From Flavobacterium ardleyense (lineage in GTDB: Bacteria; Bacteroidota; Bacteroidia; Flavobacteriales; Flavobacteriaceae): a DNA stretch of 64,000 nucleotides. The stretch is from the NCBI RefSeq assembly GCF_033547075.1, contig NZ_CP137891.1, positions 1,860,001 through 1,924,000 of the forward strand. The letters run 5' to 3'. Positions within the stretch are counted from its first letter, which is position 1. Each line of letters starts with the position of its first letter. A program made the translations under genes and the position numbers. Under the pieces are notes generated by a model. It searched no databases, had not been told where the DNA came from, and saw nothing but the letters and a program-made list of their open reading frames with translations. This document shows, one piece after another, positions 18,346 through 29,310 of this stretch.

Positions 18346-19011
18346 TTGAAAAATATTTTTAGTTTACTTCTTCTTTTGCTGATGACGTCTGCAGTGCATG
18401 CGCAATTAGATAATACGAATCATGCCGTTAATATTCCGGCAGCTCCACCTAGCAAGCCCAAAGCGCCCGATGTGCCGGCAGCAGCGACAACTCCAGCACC
18501 TAACACGATGAGTCCTAGTATATATGATGACACTTTTAAACAAAATCGAACACTAAAAATGCCAGACAATCTAAATGCTGGTTTTGGTAAGGACGAGAAG
18601 TTTGCAAATCCAAGTAGAGTGATAGAAAACAGGATGAATAGACCAGCACCATCAAAAGAAAATAGTTTTGTAGAGCGCAAAAATTTCTACTTAGGCGAAG
18701 TGCGTACAGATGCTGGGACCGTGAATGTTGTTTACCGCGATCATGAATATCCTGACGGCGATGTCATTCGTGTTTATGTAAATGGGAAAGTTGTAAAGGA
18801 GGCTGTTTTGCTTGAAAGTGAGTATAAGGGGTTTTACTTGCCATTGGAGCCAGGCTTTAATCAAATTGATTTTGAAGCGGTCAATCAAGGTACTTCAGGA
18901 CCTAACACCGCCGAATTTGTCATTTATGACGATTACAAAAAAGTAATATCAAGTAATAGGTGGAATCTTGCAACTGGATTTAAGGCGACGGTGATTGTTG
19001 TAAAAGAATGA
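18346..19011 (+). CDS. Exported hypothetical protein with proline/alanine-rich segment
   Basis: A 221-residue secreted protein whose best start is a TTG codon, giving the signal peptide MKNIFSLLLLLLMTSAVHAQ. Residues about 28-52 are rich in Pro and Ala (AAPPSKPKAPDVPAAATTPAP), a typical flexible linker. The C-terminal domain (about 108-221) is beta-rich: FYLGEVRTDAGTVNVVYRDH, VIRVYVNGKVV, GFYLPLEPGFNQIDFEAVN, ATGFKATVIVV. The last part resembles secreted Flavobacteriaceae proteins of unknown function. It lies between divergent exbB and co-directional guaA, which has its own promoter. Confidence 0.7.
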   Translation: MKNIFSLLLLLLMTSAVHAQLDNTNHAVNIPAAPPSKPKAPDVPAAATTPAPNTMSPSIYDDTFKQNRTLKMPDNLNAGFGKDEKFANPSRVIENRMNRPAPSKENSFVERKNFYLGEVRTDAGTVNVVYRDHEYPDGDVIRVYVNGKVVKEAVLLESEYKGFYLPLEPGFNQIDFEAVNQGTSGPNTAEFVIYDDYKKVISSNRWNLATGFKATVIVVKE

Positions 19012-19079
19012 TTGTGAGGGTTGCTAATTCAAAAAATTAAAAATTAGGTTTAGTTGTTTTCCAATTAGAAAAATAGAAG

Positions 19080-19087
19080 TATTTTTG
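19080..19087 (+). promoter_or_regulatory. -7 promoter element abutting the guaA start
   Basis: TATTTTTG ends 3 bp before the guaA ATG at 19091. If it is used, transcription starts at or next to the start codon, giving a leaderless mRNA. Confidence 0.5.
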
Positions 19088-19090
19088 CGC

Positions 19091-20620
19091 ATGCAACACA
19101 ACGTACTCATCCTAGATTTCGGTTCGCAATACACACAGCTGATTGCGCGCAGAGTTCGCGAATTAAATATATTCTGCGAAATTTTTCCATTTAATAAAAT
19201 TCCATCTGACCTATCTTCTTTTAAGGCGGTAATTCTTTCGGGTAGTCCTTTTTCTGTGCGAGCAGAAGATGCGCCTCATCCAGATTTATCTGAAATTAGA
19301 GGCAAGCTTCCTTTGCTTGCGGTATGTTACGGTGCTCAATATCTTGCCCATTTTTGTGGTGGAGAAGTAGCTCCCTCCAATATACGTGAATACGGAAGAG
19401 CCAATTTGAACTTTATAAAGGATGGTGAAGACTTTTTTGCTGGAATAACGCACAATTCTCAGGTGTGGATGTCCCATAGTGATACCATAAAAACGTTGCC
19501 AACTGATGCTGTTAAGCTTGCAAGTACGCACGATGTAGAAAATGCAGCATATAGAATTGAAGGGGAAAGCACTTATGCTATTCAGTTTCATCCAGAAGTT
19601 TATCATAGTACAGATGGTAAACAATTGTTGGAAAATTTTCTTGTAAAAATTGCCGAGGTTCCTCAAAACTTTACTCCAAATGCATTTGCAGAAGAGATGG
19701 TCGAAGAATTAAAAGAGAAACTTGGAAATGACAAAGTAGTATTAGGACTTTCTGGAGGTGTAGATTCTACAGTTGCAGCGGTTTTATTAAATAAAGCTAT
19801 CGGGCCAAATTTATACTGCATTTTTGTAAATAATGGATTGCTTCGTAAAAATGAATTTCAAAGTGTTTTAGATCAATATAAAGATATGGGTCTAAATGTA
19901 AAAGGAGTAGATGCTGCAGATAGATTTCTAGATGCACTTGCAGGGATATCTGATCCTGAATTAAAACGTAAAGCAATTGGCCGAGTATTTATTGAAGTCT
20001 TTGATGACGAAGCGAATGCTCTAGAAGATGTAAAATGGCTTGCACAAGGGACAATTTATCCAGATGTCATTGAATCGATATCGGTAAATGGACCTTCGGC
20101 AACAATCAAATCTCATCATAATGTTGGAGGATTACCTGACTTTATGAAACTCAAAATAGTGGAACCACTTCGTATGCTTTTTAAAGATGAAGTCCGTAGA
20201 GTAGGAGCAACTTTAGGTATTGATGCAGAGCTTTTAGGAAGACATCCTTTTCCAGGTCCAGGATTGTCTATTAGAATTTTGGGAGATATTACTAAAGAAA
20301 AAGTACGAATCCTGCAAGAAGTTGATGCGGTCTTTATTGATGGACTCAAATCCTGGGGACTGTACGACTCAGTATGGCAGGCCGGTGCAATATTACTACC
20401 TGTAAATAGTGTAGGAGTTATGGGTGACGAAAGAACTTACGAAAAGGTTGTGGCACTTCGTGCGGTAGAATCGACAGACGGAATGACTGCTGACTGGGTT
20501 CATTTGCCTTATGATTTTTTAATGAAAGTTTCAAATGACATCATAAATAAAGTAAAAGGAGTGAACCGTGTCGTTTACGATATTAGCTCAAAACCACCTG
20601 CAACTATTGAGTGGGAATAA
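19091..20620 (+). CDS. guaA: GMP synthase (glutamine-hydrolysing)
   Basis: A 509-residue enzyme that aminates XMP to GMP. N-terminal class I glutamine amidotransferase with catalytic Cys79 in [10 protein letters not shown] and the His-Glu pair in QFHPEVYHS (about 168-176). Then the PP-loop ATP pyrophosphatase domain with [13 protein letters not shown] near 218, and the C-terminal dimerisation domain ([32 protein letters not shown]). The ATG at 19091 is used: the frame extends two codons upstream to a TTG, but that TTG is part of the -7 box. The amidotransferase start [18 protein letters not shown] fits the family. Confidence 0.97.
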   Translation: MQHNVLILDFGSQYTQLIARRVRELNIFCEIFPFNKIPSDLSSFKAVILSGSPFSVRAEDAPHPDLSEIRGKLPLLAVCYGAQYLAHFCGGEVAPSNIREYGRANLNFIKDGEDFFAGITHNSQVWMSHSDTIKTLPTDAVKLASTHDVENAAYRIEGESTYAIQFHPEVYHSTDGKQLLENFLVKIAEVPQNFTPNAFAEEMVEELKEKLGNDKVVLGLSGGVDSTVAAVLLNKAIGPNLYCIFVNNGLLRKNEFQSVLDQYKDMGLNVKGVDAADRFLDALAGISDPELKRKAIGRVFIEVFDDEANALEDVKWLAQGTIYPDVIESISVNGPSATIKSHHNVGGLPDFMKLKIVEPLRMLFKDEVRRVGATLGIDAELLGRHPFPGPGLSIRILGDITKEKVRILQEVDAVFIDGLKSWGLYDSVWQAGAILLPVNSVGVMGDERTYEKVVALRAVESTDGMTADWVHLPYDFLMKVSNDIINKVKGVNRVVYDISSKPPATIEWE

Positions 20621-20629
20621 TACATAATT

Positions 20630-20721
20630 AAAAAAGGGTTAATTTTATATTTTTCAAATAATTTACTTTTAAATTTATCTGAATTGTAGAATTAGCCCTC
20701 TTTTATTTTAAACCCTTTTTT
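20630..20721 (+). terminator. Possible guaA terminator (long inverted repeat)
   Basis: AAAAAAGGGTT at 20630-20640 is complementary to AACCCTTTTTT at 20711-20721. A shorter hairpin CCCTTT...AAAGGG (20713-20728) followed by ATTTTT overlaps the second arm. Either could end guaA transcripts; the remainder of the 280-bp spacer shows nothing else. Confidence 0.4.
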
Positions 20722-20900
20722 CAAAGGGCGCAATTTTTGTGTAGTGTGTGCGGGACATTTCCTAAGTGCTTCGATAATTTTGAAAGAAGATTAGCATTAC
20801 ACTTTTTGTTATTGTTATCAAAAAACAATTAACAGTTTCAATAAAAGAATGATCTTTGTTCAGATAATTACATTTTTTTAATCTATTAAATATATACATT

Positions 20901-22922
20901 TTGAAAACTACTAGTGTCAAATCAGCAGAATTTAAAGTATCAACTAGATTTTTGAAGTTGCTACCTATAGTACTTTTCTTTATGGGTACGTTTTTTAGTT
21001 TTTCGCAGGACGATTTAGTAAGGCATACTGTTAGACAGGGCGAAACCGTTACGAATATTGCTAAGCTGTACCGTGTAACTCCGTATGATATTTACCGTTT
21101 AAACCCCGACTCAAAGGGCGGACTAAAATTGGACGATGTATTACTGATTCCGGTAAATGGTACAACAAAAGTTACTAAAAAAGACAAAAGTCATAAAACA
21201 GTAGATGCTCCCGCAAAAAATGGTGATGCTGCTGCTACAACTCATGAAGTCCTTCCAAAGGAGACACTTTTTAGTATCTCACGATTGTATAAAGTAAGTG
21301 TAGAAGACCTTATTGCAGCCAATCCAATTGTCGCCGATGGTCTAAAAATCGGGCAGATTCTTGACATTCCAAGCGGAACTAAAGTTGTAATTAGTAAATT
21401 AAATGGCGGCTCAAAAAAGAAAATCACGCACGAAGTTGTGGCCAAAGAAACTGCATATGGGATTTCACAACAATATGGTATCACGATTGCAGATCTTGAA
21501 AAGCAAAATCCAAGTATAATTGAAGGGCTACAAATAGGGCAAATATTAGAAATTGTCGTTGCAAATGCGACCAATAAAGCTGATATTCCAGTATCTATTC
21601 CACCGGTTTCGACCGTGATTGCGTCGTCAATCCCGTCAAAAAAACCTACCACCTATGCAAATTATGAGGTTAAGCCTAAAGAAACAATTTATAGCCTAAC
21701 CCAATATTTTGATCTAACAGAAGCTGAGTTAATTCAATTAAATCCTGAGTTAATTGATGGGCTGAAAATCGGAATGGTTTTAAAGGTTCCTGCAAAAGGG
21801 GCATTAACCTATACTACATCATCTACTTTTAAAGATTTGACAAAATCTATCGATAAATCCAAGAAGCGACAGTTAGTAATGCTACTTCCATTTAACGCAT
21901 CTAAGATTAAGGGGGATAGTATTACATCCATCGATGCGAGACTTAAGTCGGATGCTTTTCTTAATATGACGCTTGATTTTTACGCTGGAGCTTTGATGGC
22001 AATTGATTCGGCCAAAACTTTAGGGCTTAATATTGATGTTAAAATTTATGATAGTCAGGAGAGTAAAGCATCTTCTGCTGTTGATGCCTTATATAAAGGT
22101 AACAAGTTAAGCGGCGCCGATGTGATTATAGGACCTTTTTATCAACAATATGCTGAGAAGACAGCTGCACTATTGTCAAAAGATAGTATCCCTGTAATTT
22201 CTCCTTTATCAAAAGAAACCGTTAGTCCGGTTGCGAATCTTTATCAAGCTACTCCGCCAGCGGCGTTTACAAAAAAGAAATTGATGGACTTCATGTCGGC
22301 AAAATCATCTAATATCATTATGGTTAGTTCTCCAAAAAAAGCCGCTAATCGTGACTTTGTTAGAAAAAATTATCCTAATGTTCGGTTTGTAGATCTTTCA
22401 GAAAATGGGTCTCTTTCTGCCGAAAATTTAAGAGCAATGCTGATTAAAGGTAAAATGAATTACGTAATTTTAGATTCAGAAAAAACCAGAATGATTCTTA
22501 GTACTACTAATGTTCTTCAAAGCGAAATGAGTTCATACGACCTTCAATTAGTGTTGTTAGAACTTAATGAAACATTAGACTTTGAGGAGATTTCAATGAG
22601 GAGATTAACAAATTTAAAAATGATGTATCCATCACTGATACGCGAAAATCTCTCTGATCCGGCAACTATTTTTGAAAATAGTTTTAAAAGACAAAATGGT
22701 ATTTTACCAAGTCAATATGCCGTTAGAGGATTTGATGTAACCTTTGATACTATGTTACGTATGTCACAAGAAAAAGGTTTTATACAATCTGCTAAAGATG
22801 ATAAAACGGAGCAAGTAGAGAGCAAATTTGAATATACTGCCAAAAAATCTGAAGGTTATATAAATCAAGGAGTATATGTTCTTCAATACAATGAGGACTT
22901 AACTATTAAAGAAGCAAATTAA
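20901..22922 (+). CDS. LysM-repeat protein with PBP1-like C-terminal domain
   Basis: A 673-residue exported protein. No ATG fits; a TTG start at 20901 or an alternative TTG at 20952 (giving the compact signal MKLLPIVLFFMGTFFSFSQ) is used. Four LysM modules follow (about residues 40-85, 112-155, 173-215 and 253-296), each with the pattern HxVxxxETxxxIxxxYxVxxxDLxxxNP and a closing LKIGQILxIP. The C-terminal half (about 320-670) resembles type I periplasmic binding proteins of the LivJ/PBP1 class (MLLPFNASK, LNMTLDFYAGALMAIDSAKTLG, ADVIIGPFYQQYAEKTAALLSKDSIPVISPLSKE). It probably holds peptidoglycan at the periplasmic side; the ligand is unknown. Its stop overlaps the osmC start by one base (TAATG). 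Confidence 0.85.
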   Translation: MKTTSVKSAEFKVSTRFLKLLPIVLFFMGTFFSFSQDDLVRHTVRQGETVTNIAKLYRVTPYDIYRLNPDSKGGLKLDDVLLIPVNGTTKVTKKDKSHKTVDAPAKNGDAAATTHEVLPKETLFSISRLYKVSVEDLIAANPIVADGLKIGQILDIPSGTKVVISKLNGGSKKKITHEVVAKETAYGISQQYGITIADLEKQNPSIIEGLQIGQILEIVVANATNKADIPVSIPPVSTVIASSIPSKKPTTYANYEVKPKETIYSLTQYFDLTEAELIQLNPELIDGLKIGMVLKVPAKGALTYTTSSTFKDLTKSIDKSKKRQLVMLLPFNASKIKGDSITSIDARLKSDAFLNMTLDFYAGALMAIDSAKTLGLNIDVKIYDSQESKASSAVDALYKGNKLSGADVIIGPFYQQYAEKTAALLSKDSIPVISPLSKETVSPVANLYQATPPAAFTKKKLMDFMSAKSSNIIMVSSPKKAANRDFVRKNYPNVRFVDLSENGSLSAENLRAMLIKGKMNYVILDSEKTRMILSTTNVLQSEMSSYDLQLVLLELNETLDFEEISMRRLTNLKMMYPSLIRENLSDPATIFENSFKRQNGILPSQYAVRGFDVTFDTMLRMSQEKGFIQSAKDDKTEQVESKFEYTAKKSEGYINQGVYVLQYNEDLTIKEAN

Positions 22923-23323
22923 TGACAACAAGTGTTACATATTTAGGAAATTTACGTACATCATCGGTTCACCTACAGTCCGGAGATACAATGCTAACTG
23001 ATGCGCCTACAGATAACAATGGAAAAGGCGAAGCTTTTTCGCCCACTGATACTGTTGCCAATGCTTTAGCTACCTGTATGTTTACAATTATGGCAATCAA
23101 ATGCAACGCTATGGATGTAGATCTTGTTGGATCCACTGCGGCAGTTACGAAAATTATGGCAGAGGGTCCTAGAAGAATTTCTAAAATTAAAATCGTATTT
23201 GAAATGGCTTGTCAAGCAGATGAAAAAACAAGAACTATTTTAGAAAAAATTGCTTTTACATGTCCCGTACATTTAAGCTTGCATCCAGATATCGAAAGGG
23301 ATGTAACTTTTAATTGGCAATAA
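22922..23323 (+). CDS. OsmC/Ohr family protein
   Basis: A 133-residue thiol peroxidase-like protein. The two family cysteines are present in NALATCMFTIM (about residue 52) and FTCPVHLSLH (about 118). The N-terminal beta strands (SVTYLGNLRTSSVHLQSG) and the middle helix (DTVANALATC) fit OsmC. The family reduces organic hydroperoxides. It is translationally coupled to the LysM gene (TAATG), an arrangement whose meaning is unclear. Confidence 0.88.
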   Translation: MTTSVTYLGNLRTSSVHLQSGDTMLTDAPTDNNGKGEAFSPTDTVANALATCMFTIMAIKCNAMDVDLVGSTAAVTKIMAEGPRRISKIKIVFEMACQADEKTRTILEKIAFTCPVHLSLHPDIERDVTFNWQ

Positions 23324-23333
23324 TAGTATTATT

Positions 23334-25309
<1,976 letters not shown>

Positions 25310-25352
25310 AAGATTGCTGTTTTATAAAAAATAAATATTATTAAAATAAAGA

Positions 25353-27230
25353 ATGGAAAATAAGAAATTAGACCTCAATTCCATAATAGGTTTTGCATTG
25401 ATCTTCGGAATTTTGATTTGGATAATGTATGCCAATCAACCTACGAATGAAGAAATTGCAGCAGAAAAAGCAAAAAATGAGCAGGTAATTACTAATAATA
25501 AAGCGGATGTAATTACAGATCATAAAGCAACTACTTTGCAATCGGCAGGCTCAAAGCTAACTACTATGTCCAACGATTCTACAGATGTAATTGTTGATGC
25601 AACTCCTGCTGTTGATGCTGCTGGAACAACTGTATTGGAAAATGATCTTTTAAAACTGACAATTGCCAACAGAGGTGGATACATTGTGGAGGCAGTAGTA
25701 AAAAACTTCGAACGTTTTGAAAAAGGCTCAGGTCAGGTTGTGAAAATTATTACTGATAATAATGCCAATCTAAATATCAAACTTCAAAGTCAAGACAAAC
25801 GTCTTCTTGAAACTAAAGACATGCTTTTCGTTCCTACAGTAAATGAAGTAGGTGGGAATAAAGTACTAACAATGCGCTTAAAAGCAGGTTCTAGCGAGTA
25901 TATCGATTTTATCTATGTTTTGAAACCAAACGATTATATGTTGGATTTCGACATTAAATCGCAAGGATTAAGCAAAGTTATTGACGTTTCAAAGCCACTC
26001 GATATGGAGTGGTCAATGAAAACATATAGAAATGAAAAAAGTGTTTCCAACGAAAATAGATATTCAGAGCTTGTATATGAGTACGAAGGTGGAAAAGATG
26101 ATTATTTAGGACAAGGTCAGGATAAAACTGTGGTAGAAAATGATGTTACTTACATCGCCTTCAAACAACATTTTTTCACTTCAATCTTGTTGACAAATAC
26201 GCCTTTTGCAAAAGCAGAAATGTATTCGAACAACTTAGTAGATGATGTTGAAAGGGATACCATATTTACTAAAAGCTTTAAGGCAAATATTCCATTAGCT
26301 TTTAAAAATGGAGATTTGTCTCACGAGATGAATTGGTACTACGGACCGGCAGACTATAAGATTTTAAATAGCTACAAGCGCAACCTTGACGAAATTGTTC
26401 CGTTAGGTTGGGGAATTTTTGGATGGATTAATAAATTCTTATTTATTCCAGCTTACGGATTCTTAAGCATGTATATGTCAGAAGGTTTGGCAATTATTCT
26501 TTTTACTATTTTAATAAAATTAATTCTTTCGCCAATTACCTATAAGTCATTCTTGTCTCAGGCAAAGATGAAGGTACTACGTCCAGAAATTGCTGAACTT
26601 AATGAAAAGTACAGCAAAGAGCCAATGAAAAAACAGCAGGAAACGATGAAGTTGTATGGCAAAGCCGGTGTAAATCCAATGGCGGGCTGTATTCCTGCCT
26701 TGCTTCAGATGCCTGTTTTCTATGCACTATTTCAATTTTTCCCTTCAGAAATTAACCTGCGTCAACAAGGGTTCTTGTGGGCAGATGATTTATCGTCTTT
26801 TGATTCGGTTGCAAAATTGCCATTTTATATTCCGCTATACGGAGATCACATTTCGGTATTCCCGATCCTTGCATCGATCGCAATTTTCTTTTATATGAAA
26901 ATGACAACGGGAGACCAAGCAATGGCTGCACCACCGCAGGAAGGAATGCCAGATATGCAGAAAATCATGAAAGTGATGATTTACATTTCACCTCTAATGA
27001 TGCTTTTATTCTTTAATAGTTATGCATCTGGTTTAAGTTTGTATTACTTTATATCTAATGCCATTACCATTGGAATTATGCTAGTTATCAAAAACTATAT
27101 TATTGATAGTGATAAAATTCACGCACGCATTCAAGAGAATAAGCTTAAGGAAAAACCTCAAAGTAAATTCCAAAAGAAGATGCAGGAAATGATGCAGCAA
27201 GCAGAAGAGCAGAAAAAGTTAAAAAAATAG
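25353..27230 (+). CDS. yidC: Membrane protein insertase YidC
   Basis: A 625-residue inner-membrane insertase. N-terminal anchor helix (IIGFALIFGILIWIMYANQ, about 10-28), a large periplasmic P1 domain (about 85-350), then the conserved insertase core from about 360: GWGIFGWINKFLFIPAYGFL, AIILFTILIKLILSPITYKS (with a conserved positive residue), NPMAGCIPALLQMPVFYALFQFFP, and further helices ending about 585. The C-terminal tail is Lys/Gln-rich, which suits ribosome contact. It lies downstream of pyrG. Confidence 0.96.
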   Translation: MENKKLDLNSIIGFALIFGILIWIMYANQPTNEEIAAEKAKNEQVITNNKADVITDHKATTLQSAGSKLTTMSNDSTDVIVDATPAVDAAGTTVLENDLLKLTIANRGGYIVEAVVKNFERFEKGSGQVVKIITDNNANLNIKLQSQDKRLLETKDMLFVPTVNEVGGNKVLTMRLKAGSSEYIDFIYVLKPNDYMLDFDIKSQGLSKVIDVSKPLDMEWSMKTYRNEKSVSNENRYSELVYEYEGGKDDYLGQGQDKTVVENDVTYIAFKQHFFTSILLTNTPFAKAEMYSNNLVDDVERDTIFTKSFKANIPLAFKNGDLSHEMNWYYGPADYKILNSYKRNLDEIVPLGWGIFGWINKFLFIPAYGFLSMYMSEGLAIILFTILIKLILSPITYKSFLSQAKMKVLRPEIAELNEKYSKEPMKKQQETMKLYGKAGVNPMAGCIPALLQMPVFYALFQFFPSEINLRQQGFLWADDLSSFDSVAKLPFYIPLYGDHISVFPILASIAIFFYMKMTTGDQAMAAPPQEGMPDMQKIMKVMIYISPLMMLLFFNSYASGLSLYYFISNAITIGIMLVIKNYIIDSDKIHARIQENKLKEKPQSKFQKKMQEMMQQAEEQKKLKK

Positions 27231-27242
27231 ATTTAGATTATA

Positions 27243-27275
27243 AAAAGAGGCACTTTATTTGAAGTGTCTTTTTTT
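27243..27275 (+). terminator. Terminator of pyrG-yidC
   Basis: AAAAGAGGCACTT pairs with AAGTGTCTTTTT (with G-T wobble), followed by a T-run, beginning 12 bp after the yidC stop. Confidence 0.85.
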
Positions 27276-27365
27276 ATAGCAGCAATCAAGCGAATCAATA
27301 TTTTTAAAATACTAAATAAACATTAGCTCAGTTATAGCTTTTACAATCCTTTAATAAACACTACT

Positions 27366-28076
27366 ATGAAACGTTACCTAGTTTTATTTTTTTCGATTTT
27401 TGCGATGACAACTTTGCTTGGACAAAATTCTCCAGCACCTAATAAATTAGACTCTAACGGAAAAAAGCACGGACAGTGGTCTGGTTTTTTTGATAATTCT
27501 AATGTTATCAAATATGAAGGAACTTTTAATCACGGAGTAGAAACTGGAGTTTTTACCTTTTACAATGACAATCCTGCTCATACTGTGATGGCAACTCGTG
27601 ATTTTAGTAAGCAACCCAACGCAGCCTATACAATTTTTTATGATGATTTAAAAAATAAAGTTAGTGAAGGCAATGTTGTCAATAGAGTTTATGAAGGATT
27701 ATGGAAATACTACCACCGAAATTCTAAAGAAATAATGACTACCGAAAATTATAAAAAAGGAGTCCTCAACGGGAAGAGAACTGTATTTTATAAGGATGGG
27801 AAAGTTGCAGAAGAGGTAAACTATGTTGACGGAAAGAAAAATGGCTTATACAAGAAAATCAGTGGTAACGGAATAGTTTTGGAAGAAGCAAACTACCTAG
27901 CTGGCGAACTTCAGGGCGCAGCAGTCTATAAAGATCCTGATGGAAATGTGGTTGCCAAAGGAAATTACAAAAAAGATCAGAAATGGGGAACTTGGCAGTT
28001 TTTTGAAAATGGAAAACTTGTATCTAAAGAAAAATATCCACTCAATGGACAGAAAGGAAAACCTAAAGATAAATAA
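27366..28076 (+). CDS. Exported MORN-variant repeat protein (YwqK-like)
   Basis: A 236-residue secreted protein with signal MKRYLVLFFSIFAMTTLLGQ and a series of degenerate MORN-type repeats of about 22 residues. Each carries G-x-W/Y-x-x-F/Y and NG/DG turns: KKHGQWSGFF, KYEGTFNHGVETGVFTFY, VNRVYEGLWKYY, KKGVLNGKRTVFYKDGK, VDGKKNGLYKK, KKDQKWGTWQFFENGK. Bacteroidota genomes carry many such proteins; the common label antitoxin YwqK has no experimental basis for this branch. Likely a periplasmic or surface beta-solenoid; function unknown. Confidence 0.8.
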   Translation: MKRYLVLFFSIFAMTTLLGQNSPAPNKLDSNGKKHGQWSGFFDNSNVIKYEGTFNHGVETGVFTFYNDNPAHTVMATRDFSKQPNAAYTIFYDDLKNKVSEGNVVNRVYEGLWKYYHRNSKEIMTTENYKKGVLNGKRTVFYKDGKVAEEVNYVDGKKNGLYKKISGNGIVLEEANYLAGELQGAAVYKDPDGNVVAKGNYKKDQKWGTWQFFENGKLVSKEKYPLNGQKGKPKDK

Positions 28077-28088
28077 ATTTATATATCG

Positions 28089-28096
28089 TACTTTTG
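28089..28096 (+). promoter_or_regulatory. -7 promoter element of mnmA
   Basis: TACTTTTG, TAnnTTTG match, 19 bp before the mnmA ATG. Confidence 0.65.
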
Positions 28097-28115
28097 CACT
28101 TCAAATAAATGAGCA

Positions 28116-29288
28116 ATGAAAAGGGTAGTAGTAGGACTTTCTGGTGGAGTAGATTCGAGTGTTGCAGCATATATTTTGCAAAAGCAGGGATATGAAGTAA
28201 TTGGATTATTTATGAAAAATTGGCACGATGATACGGTTACAATTTCTAATGAATGTCCGTGGTTAGAAGATAGCAACGACGCTCTTCTAGTTGCCGAAAA
28301 ATTAGGTATTCCATTCCAAACAGTAGATTTGAGTGAGCAGTATCAAGAAAAAATTGTTGATTATATGTTTCGCGAATATGAAAAGGGAAGAACACCAAAT
28401 CCCGATGTGCTTTGCAATCGCGAAATAAAGTTTGATGTTTTTATGAAAATCGCTCTTAGCCTCGGAGCAGATTATGTTGCGACTGGACATTATTGTCGTA
28501 AGGGCGAGATAGAGGTTGACGGTGTAAAAACATTTCAACTACTTGCTGGAGCCGATACAAATAAAGATCAATCATACTTCTTATGCCAGTTGTCTCAAGA
28601 TCAATTGGCAAAATCACTCTTCCCAATTGGTGAACTTACAAAACCTCAAGTGCGAGAAATTGCAGCCGAAATGGAATTGGTTACGGCCGAAAAAAGAGAT
28701 TCGCAAGGACTTTGTTTTATCGGAAAAGTACGTCTTCCTGAATTTTTACAGCAACAACTTCAGCCAAAGGAAGGTCTTATAATCGAAATTGATAAAGACC
28801 ACGAAATCTATTCAACAAAAAACACTGGCAATGAACTAGAGGTAATTTCGCGTAAGCGTAATTATTCTCCCGAAATGGGAAAAGTTGTCGGTAAGCATCA
28901 GGGAGCGCATTACTTTACTATCGGACAACGCAAGGGTTTAAATGTTGGTGGAACGACTGAGCCTCTTTTTATAATTGCGACTGACGTTGAATCAAATATA
29001 ATTTATACAGGAAAAGGGAGTCACCATCCAGGACTTTTCAGAAAAGCGCTATTTGTTTCTAACGAAGAATTGCATTGGATTCGACCAGATTTAGCGCTAG
29101 CAGTAGGTGAAACTATGAAAGTTCAAGCACGAATTAGATACAGACAGCCCTTGCAAGAAGCAATTTTACATCAGCAAGAAAACGGAATGTACATCGTTTT
29201 TTCTGAACTGCAATCAGCTATTACAGAAGGACAATTTGTTGCGTGGAATTTTGGTGATGAATTAGTTGGTTCGGGCGTTATTTCATAA
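28116..29288 (+). CDS. mnmA: tRNA-specific 2-thiouridylase MnmA
   Basis: A 390-residue enzyme that places sulfur at position 2 of the wobble uridine of Lys, Glu and Gln tRNAs. PP-loop [13 protein letters not shown] near residue 8; the catalytic Cys pair in [12 protein letters not shown] (about 95) and [10 protein letters not shown] (about 198); ATGHYCR and [10 protein letters not shown] also fit; C-terminal beta-barrel [14 protein letters not shown] onward. First gene of a likely operon with the T9SS subtilase 22 bp downstream. Confidence 0.96.
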   Translation: MKRVVVGLSGGVDSSVAAYILQKQGYEVIGLFMKNWHDDTVTISNECPWLEDSNDALLVAEKLGIPFQTVDLSEQYQEKIVDYMFREYEKGRTPNPDVLCNREIKFDVFMKIALSLGADYVATGHYCRKGEIEVDGVKTFQLLAGADTNKDQSYFLCQLSQDQLAKSLFPIGELTKPQVREIAAEMELVTAEKRDSQGLCFIGKVRLPEFLQQQLQPKEGLIIEIDKDHEIYSTKNTGNELEVISRKRNYSPEMGKVVGKHQGAHYFTIGQRKGLNVGGTTEPLFIIATDVESNIIYTGKGSHHPGLFRKALFVSNEELHWIRPDLALAVGETMKVQARIRYRQPLQEAILHQQENGMYIVFSELQSAITEGQFVAWNFGDELVGSGVIS

Positions 29289-29310
29289 ATTAGGCGCAAA
29301 TATTTTCAAA

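Noticed and set aside
27366..28076. Antitoxin role for the MORN-repeat protein
   Set aside because: The YwqK antitoxin label is a name carried over from databases; there is a signal peptide and no neighbouring toxin.
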